NCBI GenBank assembly: GCA_017618935.1 | Contig: JAFZTG010000045.1 | Coordinates: 1-39,950, forward strand | Reading direction: 5' to 3' | DNA from: Bacteroidales bacterium | Lineage (GTDB): Bacteria; Bacteroidota; Bacteroidia; Bacteroidales; UBA1715 | DNA: 39,950 nt | Program-made: the position numbers and the translations under genes | Shown: positions 25,108 through 34,000 of the stretch, in pieces | Layout: each line of letters starts with the position of its first letter | Position numbering within the stretch: the stretch's first letter is position 1 | The notes under the pieces: generated by a model | Seen by the model: the letters and a program-made list of their open reading frames with translations, nothing else | Database searches by the model: none | Told to the model about the DNA's origin: nothing

Positions 25108-25230
25108 ATTTTCTTTTCAAGTACAATCTTAAATCAACTTTAAATCACAAAACGTATCTATACAATTAAAGTTGTTAATAATCTTGTTAATTGAATTTCT
25201 GTGTTTTTAGAAATTGTTTCATTGTTTTTG

Positions 25231-25238
25231 TATCTTTG
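25231..25238 (+). promoter_or_regulatory. -7 promoter element directly before the TPR-SpoIIE gene
   Basis: TATCTTTG (perfect TAnnTTTG) ends five bases before the ATG at 25244. The message would be leaderless or nearly so. It also rules out the in-frame upstream ATG at 25214 as the start. Confidence 0.5.
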
Positions 25239-25243
25239 TGAAG

Positions 25244-27595
25244 ATGAAAAAGAAAGTTTTCATAATATCACTGTTACTTTCCTTGTGTTCTTTTGTGAAC
25301 GCACAGGTGGTTGATTCAACCAAGGCACCTATCGTGGATGAATGCGTGAACAAGGCACAGGATTTTTATGCCGTAGGAAATCTTGATTCCATCCTTCATT
25401 ATTATAATAAAGGATTGGAAACGGCCAAAACGTATAATTTGAAGAACAAAGCTGCCGATGTATATTACGAACTTGCCAAATTATATATGATGATGGGTAT
25501 TAACGACTCCGTCATGGCAAATTTCACACGCTCGGCAAACCATGCACGTGCGGGAAATTATTGGAAGGGATTGAACAAGGCACTTTGCCAGATGGCAAGT
25601 GTTTGTTGGTCAACGGGCAAGAACCTTGAAGGTAGTCAATATGCCAACGAGGCAATTGAGGCGGGCAAGAAGGCCAATTATGTTCGTGGAACTGGCATTG
25701 GATATCTGCAAGCAGGTAATATCTATCAAAACCTTGGTAGAACGGAAGAATCGCTACAGCATTATCTAAATGCAAGTAAATGTTTTGATGAATGTGGATT
25801 CCAATCAGGAGTGGCTTCCTGTTGGACGAATATAGCAGGAATCTATTACACGTTGGAAAATTTCGAAATGGCGCTTGAATACGACCGCAAGGCCATGGAG
25901 TTGCAGAAATCGCTGGGTAACAAGGGCGAGGTGGCCAACGTGATGCAAAACATGGCGGCAATCTACTCGGGCTTCAATCGTCAGGGTGTTGTCACCAAGT
26001 ATCAGCACGTAGATTCTGCGTTCTATTATTATCAACAGGCATCGGCCATCTATGAAGAGTTGAAAGACTCTCTGAATATTGTAAGAACTCGCTGTAACTT
26101 GGGTCTTACGTATATGATGATTTCCGATTGGAAGAAATCTAAGAAATATTTCGACGATGCTTATAAAATTGCTCTTTCAAAGGATTATATCAGCGACATT
26201 ATTGCTATTGAGAACGGATATGCAATGATGTACCAGAAAAAAGGCGAGTTCGAGAAATCGAAGGAGTACTTCCTGAAAGTGTATCCTCGTATCGTAGAAG
26301 GAAATTATCTGGAGAAGGAATTTATGTGGTACCGCGATATGGCACGCACATTAGATTCTTTGGGTGATTATAAAGGATCGCTGCGATATTACGAACGCTA
26401 TGTGGATATGCACGATACGTTGCGTAAACACGACGTGGAACGACAAATCAACCAATTGAACGCCCGTTACGGTTCTGAGTTGAAAGACCAGGAAATTGCT
26501 GCTGCAAAAGAGCGTCAGGAACTTATGAGCCGTGAGCAGGATGCCTTGCGAAAGCGTTTCTTGATTATGGTGGGCGCGTCAATCCTGATTGCCATATTCT
26601 TGATTTTCGTGGTTTACTTGTTGGTTCAAGTCCGTAAATCGAACAAAAAACTTGCCGAACAGAACGATATGATTTTGAAACAAAGTCAAGAAATCGAACG
26701 GCAACGCGATGAGGTTTCTGCTCAAAAGGAACAAATTGAGGTTCAACAGAAGAACATCTTGGATAGTATCCACTATGCAAGCCGAATCCAGTCTGCCATC
26801 TTGCCTCGGCCAGAATTGGTGGAAGATTTGTTCCACGACCATCGTTTCATTTTGTTCAAACCTCGTGACATTGTAAGTGGTGACTATTATTGGATTGGTA
26901 GAAAAGCTCAATGGAAGATTGCCATTGCAGCCGATTGTACGGGTCACGGTGTGCCTGGTGCATTCATGAGTATGTTGGGAACTGCATTTTTGAACGAAAT
27001 CATCAACGACCCGACAATGCCCGACATCCACGCTGGTGAAATTCTTGACAAACTCCGTGAAAATATTATCAAGGCATTGAAACAAACTGGTGCCGCCGGT
27101 GAGCAAAAGGACGGTATGGACTTGGCTATGTGGATGTTTGACGAAGAAACTCGTCAACTTCGCTACGCTGGTGCAAATAACCCGCTGATTCTCGTTCGTA
27201 AGGATTATGTTGAAGGTGAGGTAGCCGACGACGATAGAGTGAAAATCCAAGAATTCGTCTCGGAAACAAATGGCGAAACCTATCATATCATTCAGGTTGC
27301 CGGTAGCAAACAGCCAATTGCAATCTATCCCGAAATGGTTCCGTTCGAGGAATATTGCATCACATTGAAGCCGGGCGACACGCTCTACACCTTCTCCGAC
27401 GGTTTCCAAGACCAGTTCGGTGGCGAGAAAGGCAAGAAATTTATGATTAAACGTTTGAAACAAGTTTTTGTAAATATATATGAGTCGCCAATGAACGAAC
27501 AGCGTGAACTATTAGACCACGAGTTGGTTGATTGGATAGAAAAAGGTAACACTGAACAAGTTGACGACGTCTTGGTTATTGGTTATAGAGTTTAA
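25244..27595 (+). CDS. TPR-containing SpoIIE/PP2C-type serine phosphatase, membrane-anchored
   Basis: A 783-residue signalling protein. A signal peptide (MKKKVFIISLLLSLCSFVNA) precedes periplasmic tetratricopeptide repeats (about 35-390). A helical stretch, one membrane helix (about 440-463) and a cytosolic coiled coil (465-510) follow. Last comes a SpoIIE-type PP2C domain (about 520-783). Metal-binding acidic residues are present: RDIVSGDYYW (Asp547), AADCTGHGVPGAF (Asp564), TFSDG (Asp719) and VDDVL (Asp774/775), so the phosphatase looks active. This layout is frequent in Bacteroidota, where periplasmic TPRs probably sense a ligand or partner and steer dephosphorylation of an anti-sigma-antagonist-like protein. 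No such target is adjacent. It ends two bases before murF-alr, suggesting co-transcription. Confidence 0.92.
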   Translation: MKKKVFIISLLLSLCSFVNAQVVDSTKAPIVDECVNKAQDFYAVGNLDSILHYYNKGLETAKTYNLKNKAADVYYELAKLYMMMGINDSVMANFTRSANHARAGNYWKGLNKALCQMASVCWSTGKNLEGSQYANEAIEAGKKANYVRGTGIGYLQAGNIYQNLGRTEESLQHYLNASKCFDECGFQSGVASCWTNIAGIYYTLENFEMALEYDRKAMELQKSLGNKGEVANVMQNMAAIYSGFNRQGVVTKYQHVDSAFYYYQQASAIYEELKDSLNIVRTRCNLGLTYMMISDWKKSKKYFDDAYKIALSKDYISDIIAIENGYAMMYQKKGEFEKSKEYFLKVYPRIVEGNYLEKEFMWYRDMARTLDSLGDYKGSLRYYERYVDMHDTLRKHDVERQINQLNARYGSELKDQEIAAAKERQELMSREQDALRKRFLIMVGASILIAIFLIFVVYLLVQVRKSNKKLAEQNDMILKQSQEIERQRDEVSAQKEQIEVQQKNILDSIHYASRIQSAILPRPELVEDLFHDHRFILFKPRDIVSGDYYWIGRKAQWKIAIAADCTGHGVPGAFMSMLGTAFLNEIINDPTMPDIHAGEILDKLRENIIKALKQTGAAGEQKDGMDLAMWMFDEETRQLRYAGANNPLILVRKDYVEGEVADDDRVKIQEFVSETNGETYHIIQVAGSKQPIAIYPEMVPFEEYCITLKPGDTLYTFSDGFQDQFGGEKGKKFMIKRLKQVFVNIYESPMNEQRELLDHELVDWIEKGNTEQVDDVLVIGYRV

Positions 27596-27597
27596 AT

Positions 27598-30042
27598 ATG
27601 TTCCAATTTTCGTTATCTGAAATTGCTTCTATCACAAATTCTACGTGCGAAGGCAATGGTAATTTAAAAATCACAAAGATTCAAACTGACAGCAGGACCT
27701 CGTTTGACGAAATTTCTGCTATTTTCTTGGCTATCAAGGGAAAACATCGCAATGGCCACGAATACATTGCCGATATGCACGAAAAAGGTTGCCGTAATTT
27801 CTGGGTACAGAAAGGCGAACAATATCCTCAATTCCCCGACGCAAACTATATCGTTTCGGATTCAGTTCTGACGGCGTTCCAGGCGCTTATGGCACATTAC
27901 CGTAAGTCGTTTGTAAATCCATTGCTTGCCATTACGGGAAGTAACGGAAAGACCATCATTAAGGAATGGTTGTATTTCTTGATGAAACAATCAACTTCGG
28001 TTGTGCGCTCGCCACGAAGTTTCAACTCGCAACTTGGTGTGCCTCTTTCACTTATGTTGCTCGACAAAAATTTCAAATATGGTATCATCGAGGCAGGTAT
28101 TTCCGAAGTTGGGGAAATGGCTCGCTTACAAGCGATGATTCAACCGACGATAGGAATTTTCTCCAACATTGGTGACGCTCACCAACAACATTTCTCATCG
28201 ATTGAACAGAAAGTGGCTGAAAAAATGCAATTGTTCCAATCGGTTGAAACATTGATTTATTGCTCTGATTATGAACCAATTGACAAGGAAGCAAAAAAAC
28301 TGTCGGCAAATTTGGTTGCGTGGGGATTTTCTGAAAAAGCGAAGAATCGCGTGACTTATGCGTCAAATAATGGTGTGACGACTATTACCGCCCAGTGGAA
28401 CAAGAAGAAATATTCATTTGATATTCCATTTTGTGATACGGCTTCCATAGAAAATGCCGTTCACTGTTTCTATGCGATTCAAGTGCTTGGCGTGGCAGTT
28501 GATTTGGCATTGTTCAAGGAATTGCCAAGCGTGGCTATGCGTTTGGAACAAATTTCGGGACGAAACAACTGCGTATTGATAAACGATAGTTATAACTCTG
28601 ATTTTCAAAGTGTTAAAATTGCTTTGCAATATCTCAGTCAGCAACATAAGAATACGACAAAAACATTGCTGTTGTCGGATGTGAAGCAGACGGGTATGAA
28701 TTTCGACGAATTGTATTCAAGCATTGCCGATATGATTCGTGAATACTCCATTACTCGTGTAATTGGCGTGGGAAAAGATATTTCAAAATATCTGAAAAAA
28801 TTCTTGCCTGCGGGGCATTACTTTAAGTCAACCGATGCGTTGTTGCCAAAATTGCACGAATTTGCGTTCCAAAATGAGACGATTTTGTTAAAAGGTGCCC
28901 GCGAATTTGAATTTGAGCGTGTGGTTGACCAATTGCAGTCGCAAGCACACCAAACGGTGCTCGAAGTCAATCTGAACGCGATTGTACACAACTTGAATTA
29001 TTTCCGTTCGTGCCTGAATCCCAAGACGAAAATCGTGATTATGGTCAAGGCATCGTGCTACGGAAACGGTTCCTACGAAATAGCCAACATTTTGCAGCAC
29101 AACAAGGTCGATTATCTTGCTGTTGCCTTTGTTGACGAGGGTGTGGAACTTCGTAATTCGGGAATTACCGTGCCTATCATGGTTATGAATCCTGAATATG
29201 GAATGTTGTCAAAATTGTATGATTATGGATTGGAGCCAAATATCCACAATTTTGCCGTTCTTGATGAATACAAGCAGTTGTGTGCGATGTATCCAAACAA
29301 AACGTTCCCCATTCATTTGAAAATGGATACGGGAATGGCTCGCTATGGTTTTCAGCCACAGCAGATTACGGAGTTGATTACCGAGTTACAAACCATTCCT
29401 AATTGCACGGTCGCTTCTATTTTCTCACACTTGGTCGGTAGCGACGACCCGCAGTTTGATTCCTTTACGATGGAGCAACTTGGCTTGTTTGAGAAAATGT
29501 CAACGCAAATAATGAAGGCTTTCCCATATCCGATTATGCGACATATATTGAACTCGGCTGGTATAGAACGTTTCCGAGAATATCAATACGATATGGTTCG
29601 TCTGGGAATTGGATTGTACGGAATCAGTTTTGTTAATCCACAGGCGTGTCAGCCAATTAGCACGTTGAAAACGTTCGTGTCGGGCATTCGTGAAATGAAA
29701 AACAAGACCTCGGTAGGATATTCTCGCAAAACAATCTTAAAACGTGACTCAAAAATTGCCGTTATTCCTATCGGTTATGCCGACGGATTCAACCGTAAGT
29801 TGAGCAATGGCGTGGGTACTGTTTTGATTCGTGGCAAAGAAGTTCCAATCGTTGGAAATATCTGCATGGATGCTGCTATGATTGACGTGACCGACATTCC
29901 CGATGTGCAGTTGGGCGATGAGGTGATTCTTTTCGGAAAAGATTTGCCAATTACTAAAATGGCGGAGAAAATCGGCACGATTCCATACGAGGTAATGACG
30001 TCGATTGATCGACGCGTGAAACGTGTGTACGTTTTTGAATAG
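27598..30042 (+). CDS. murF/alr: Bifunctional UDP-MurNAc-tripeptide D-Ala-D-Ala ligase / alanine racemase
   Basis: An 814-residue fusion found in Bacteroidota that makes D-alanine and adds the D-Ala-D-Ala dipeptide to the peptidoglycan precursor in the cytosol. The MurF half (1-445) has the P-loop TGSNGKT (113-119), FNSQLGVPLSL and INDSYNSD. The racemase half (about 449-814) has the PLP lysine in MVKASCYGNG (Lys484), HLKMDTGMARYG, LNSAGIERF, the catalytic tyrosine in VGYSRK (Tyr708), NICMDAAMIDVTD and GYADGFNR. The P-loop reads SNGKT instead of the common TNGKT; lysine and threonine are kept. MurD/MurC are not nearby. Its stop abuts directly on the stop of the convergent DoxX-like gene. Confidence 0.96.
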   Translation: MFQFSLSEIASITNSTCEGNGNLKITKIQTDSRTSFDEISAIFLAIKGKHRNGHEYIADMHEKGCRNFWVQKGEQYPQFPDANYIVSDSVLTAFQALMAHYRKSFVNPLLAITGSNGKTIIKEWLYFLMKQSTSVVRSPRSFNSQLGVPLSLMLLDKNFKYGIIEAGISEVGEMARLQAMIQPTIGIFSNIGDAHQQHFSSIEQKVAEKMQLFQSVETLIYCSDYEPIDKEAKKLSANLVAWGFSEKAKNRVTYASNNGVTTITAQWNKKKYSFDIPFCDTASIENAVHCFYAIQVLGVAVDLALFKELPSVAMRLEQISGRNNCVLINDSYNSDFQSVKIALQYLSQQHKNTTKTLLLSDVKQTGMNFDELYSSIADMIREYSITRVIGVGKDISKYLKKFLPAGHYFKSTDALLPKLHEFAFQNETILLKGAREFEFERVVDQLQSQAHQTVLEVNLNAIVHNLNYFRSCLNPKTKIVIMVKASCYGNGSYEIANILQHNKVDYLAVAFVDEGVELRNSGITVPIMVMNPEYGMLSKLYDYGLEPNIHNFAVLDEYKQLCAMYPNKTFPIHLKMDTGMARYGFQPQQITELITELQTIPNCTVASIFSHLVGSDDPQFDSFTMEQLGLFEKMSTQIMKAFPYPIMRHILNSAGIERFREYQYDMVRLGIGLYGISFVNPQACQPISTLKTFVSGIREMKNKTSVGYSRKTILKRDSKIAVIPIGYADGFNRKLSNGVGTVLIRGKEVPIVGNICMDAAMIDVTDIPDVQLGDEVILFGKDLPITKMAEKIGTIPYEVMTSIDRRVKRVYVFE

Positions 30043-30966
30043 TTATTCGCTCAAAAACTCCACAATCTCATTCTCGTTGATTTCCTTGTAATTGATTGCT
30101 TTTACAGGTTTACCTTTTTCAAAGAAAACGTAGGTCGGGAAATAGCCGTAGTTCATCTCAATAAGAACGAACATAGGTGCCGTTCTATACGGATATTCCT
30201 GAGTGTTTGTAGTGTCTTTGAACACGGAGAGAAGTGAATCGTTGGGCGAAGCAATATAGTTTTTGAAACAATTCTTGTCCAAGTCGTTTTGCTCAAATAT
30301 CGCTTGCATAATGGTATTTCCTGCACGGCAATGCTTGCAAGTTGCCGAAACAAAACCCACAATCTCATTTTGGGTTGTATCAAGAAAGTTTGATAGTTCA
30401 GGTACTTGAATGTATTTGTCAAACGCCACTTGGCTAAAACGTTCGTCGTCGTTGACGTACATTTTGTTGTAGAGCGCGTTCGGAGGAAATGCGATAAATG
30501 CCAAAAACAAAATCGATGCACCAGAAAGAGTCAGTATAAATATCTTCTTTTTGCCTTCTAATTCAGTTTGCTTTCGAATAAGTGGCAAAAGTCCTATCAT
30601 GATTACGTTTTTAAATATTGAGGGGAAAGCGTCAAGTTCAATGAAATCGCCAAAACAATGACAATTTTCGTCGTTTCGGAAAAGTGCGACATATAACAGA
30701 AAAAGCGAAAAGAACACCAACATTCCTAACGTTCCCCACCACGTATATTTATAGTAAATCTTGAAAATCAGCCCGATACCAAGCATAAATTCTAGAATAA
30801 TGAGCAAACGAGCGAGAATAGTCGTTGTTACATAACTAAAAAGACCGAAACTATACACGTACAAGACAAAACTCTCGAGCGAAAATAATTTCATCACGGC
30901 TGACGATACAAACGTGCAACCGAGCAGAATGCGAATAAGAGAAATAATGATTTTCTTGATATCCAT
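30043..30966 (-). CDS. DoxX/MauE-like membrane protein with thioredoxin-like domain
   Basis: A 307-residue inner-membrane protein. The first 130 residues form about four helices with a DoxX/MauE pattern (LIRILLGCTFVSSAVMKLF). They carry the CHCFGDF motif (Cys102, Cys104) of MauE-type redox membrane proteins. A further helix (about 142-160) leads to a periplasmic thioredoxin-like part with CKHC (Cys210, Cys213) after IVGFVSAT. A late YFPTYVFFEKGKPV strand pair matches the thioredoxin fold. It probably passes electrons or shuffles disulfides across the membrane. This would suit the cysteine-rich giant surface protein encoded 51 bp upstream on the same strand, but that link is inference. A palindrome lies between the two genes. 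Confidence 0.88.
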   Translation of the reverse strand: MDIKKIIISLIRILLGCTFVSSAVMKLFSLESFVLYVYSFGLFSYVTTTILARLLIILEFMLGIGLIFKIYYKYTWWGTLGMLVFFSLFLLYVALFRNDENCHCFGDFIELDAFPSIFKNVIMIGLLPLIRKQTELEGKKKIFILTLSGASILFLAFIAFPPNALYNKMYVNDDERFSQVAFDKYIQVPELSNFLDTTQNEIVGFVSATCKHCRAGNTIMQAIFEQNDLDKNCFKNYIASPNDSLLSVFKDTTNTQEYPYRTAPMFVLIEMNYGYFPTYVFFEKGKPVKAINYKEINENEIVEFLSE

Positions 30967-30984
30967 ATCATTGATTCATTGAAC

Positions 30985-31014
30985 TAAAGAGACGCGATAA
31001 ATCGCATCTCTTTA
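30985..31014. repeat. REP-like palindrome / terminator-like hairpin (14-bp arms)
   Basis: TAAAGAGACGCGAT-AA-ATCGCATCTCTTTA forms 14-bp arms with one mismatch (G-U compatible in RNA on one strand), just four bases past the stop of the giant gene. It may terminate that transcript. Its form (TA ends, A/T loop, GCG near the loop) resembles the palindrome at 17510-17535, so it may be another dispersed REP-like family. Confidence 0.7.
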
Positions 31015-31017
31015 ATA

Positions 31018-34000
31018 TTATCGTGTTAGAACTACATTACCCCAAATTGGTTTTACCGACTGAGTAATCTTCAAATTTTCCTCAGAATGGTCTTCAAATG
31101 TTACCTCAATCTTGTAACGATATGTTCCACACTGCATCATTTTGCCGTCCACTTTTCCATCCCATTCACAAACAGGACCACCATGATCGTCAACGCCCTC
31201 GGAGTAATATACAAGATTATTCCATGCATCGTAAATCCAAATCTTAAACGTGCTACAGTTGAATCCCTTAGGCTTAAATACTCGGATTTCACCAGAAGCA
31301 CTCATTGGAGCAAAGGCAGTCGGCACATAAAGTGCATGAGCCACATCAACAAAGAATGGATTGGTAACACTCGTAGCACAGCCAAATTCATTGATAGCAG
31401 TCATTCTTGCATAATAATCACCATAACGATATTTCTCTTCAAATACCTCGTCATTTTGCAGAACACGTGCCGTATCAGTGTTTCTTCCGAAATCCCAATA
31501 ATAATCTACGTGATATTCTTTTTCTATTCCTTTATTGTTAAGAATTTGAGGTTCCGATGTATTGGTGAATGTTATCACACCTTCTTGTCCTAACGATTCT
31601 GCCAAGAATTGCGCGTCAGGAGCCGAAAGCACTTCAATCGGATATTCATTCTCGCCACGACAACCATATTTATTTGTTTCATATACGAAAATTGTGTCAA
31701 ATCCTTCGGTCATCCAATCTATTGAACGGACAAACCCCGAACCATATGACGACAATTCATAAATGACTCTGTCACCCGTAACTTGCCATTTTATCGTATT
31801 ATCTTCATCTGATTTTGTTACGACATAACTTTCATTTGCTCCTTCACAGACTTTATTTGCACCTGTAATGGTCGGCAATGGAAGCGCACTAATCAGGAAT
31901 GGAAGTGATACGGTATCACTTGTACAATCATTGATATTTTGCGTCATCTTTATAGAATACTCACCGACTGAAGAATAAATTGTCGCATATTCTGGAGAGA
32001 ATACAGAAAGAATACTATTGTTTTCACTATACCAAATCGGATTTTTCGCTTTCGTTGACAACGTTACCGGTTGACCATCAAAACAAAAGGCTGTTTTTGT
32101 CAATTGAGGAGCTTCTGGTTTCGGTTGAACGACATATTTCAAGGTAGTTTCTTTTCGCGTCTCAAAACTACAACTCGCCACAGTCGTTCGTACTTTGAAT
32201 ATGTATGAACCAGGTTTTAGTGATAATCGTACAGGAATGTCTAATGTATCACCTGTTTCTCCTGCTATTGTTTCCCCAGATGGGTCAATCCAAGTCACAG
32301 TCTCATTTTCGTTTTGTCGTGTAACGACAAGCCTTCCTGGGTTTTCGTATTCACAAATCGTATCTTGCTTTTCTATCAAGGCAAACGTAGGACCTGCAAT
32401 CAGCGTAACCTTTTTCGGTGTCTTGTCACTTACGCAACCAGCCGCGTCGGTTTGTGTCGCATAATACGTGTACTCACCAACCTCGGTTGTCGGAATAGTA
32501 AAGAAACGGCCTGTAAATATCGGATTATCATCGCCTTCTTCGTACCAGAAAATGGTATTGGAAGATTCCGCAATAATCGTCACTCTTGTTCCTTCACATT
32601 CTTCAATATCTCGTGATTGTTTAAAGACAACATCGCTCGGTTTTGCATTAACCTTAAATTTCACCTCAACAGGTTCACTCTCACAACCATTCACTGTTTG
32701 AGTAACATAGAACGTCTGCGTTTCCTTCTCTGTTGGTTTATATGTTGTAGATGTTGCTATAATAGTAGAAAGCATTTCATCGTTATACCACGTTACCTCT
32801 GCATTTCCTTGTACCACAACACTTACAGGTTCTATTTGGTTATACTCACAAATCGTTACATTGTTCGGTGTCGGCTTATTCGGGATTGCATAGATTTCAG
32901 CTGTTGCTGTTGCTTTCGGACTTGTACAACCATTCTTCGTTTGTGTTGCTTCCACCGTAGTTACTCCCGGAAGAATCGTTTTCTCTATTAATGTTGTTGC
33001 TTCTTCCGTTTCAGTCGGCATGCCGTTTTTGTACCATTGTATATCTTCGCCTATAGCGGTGAAAATCACATCATTTCCATTACAAACATTTTCAAACTGA
33101 ATCACTGGTTCGTCTGGAATATCATTGACTTGAATAGACAATGTGATAGGATTACTTGTACAATATTCTGACTGACGAGTTACGTAAAGGCTATATGTTC
33201 CTGCCTCCGCATACGAGACAAAATGAACTGGAGCAATCGCATCGGCGTGACTCAACGTTTCATCGGTGTACCACAGCACTTCTCCATCGGCAGTAAGAAC
33301 CAACTGCTCGTTTTCACAAACTGGCATATTTCCTGTAATTTGTGGAAGAGGTGTTGTATGCATATTCAATGTAGCAACGGCAGGAACACCTTCACAAGTT
33401 CCATCGCTTTGTGCAACATAATATTTGTACGTTCCAGCACTTGTAATGTCGTTTGGCGTGTACGAGCTACCTACAGCCACAATGGTTGACAAGTCATTCT
33501 CCTTGTACCAATGAATCTCATAATCACCTTCGGCAAGGAGTTCAGGTCTCTGTTCGTTAACACAAGCTATAACATTGTCATCAATAATTGTTGGTGCAGG
33601 AACAGGACAATTTATAATAGAGTATGTCAAACAAGCAGGATTGCTTGAACAAGTTCCGTCTGTTTCGGTCACACAATATGTCCACGAACCGACTTCTTTC
33701 TCATATTGATGCTCAATTGTTGCACCTATGCCCACTAAGGTATTGTGCTCATCAGTCCATGTATAGGCACCTCCGTGACCAGAAATGATTGAAACCTTGA
33801 ACTCGTTAGACGTTACAAGTTGCGTGATATTGTTGACATACACGTCTGGAATCTCACGAATTTCAATAGTTTTCTTCAAACAACCTTCATCGTAACAGTT
33901 TGTAGATGGTTCAACAGCATGACAACCAGTTACTGGATCATTGTATGAATACGTCAAATCATACATTCCTGGCATATAGTCCTCTGGATTGATTTGCGTT

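Noticed and set aside
25135..25174. Inverted repeat CAACTTTAA / TTAAAGTTG after the COG0523 gene
   Set aside because: The arms are AT-rich with a 22-base loop and no T-tract; could be chance in AT-rich spacer DNA, so not listed as a terminator.
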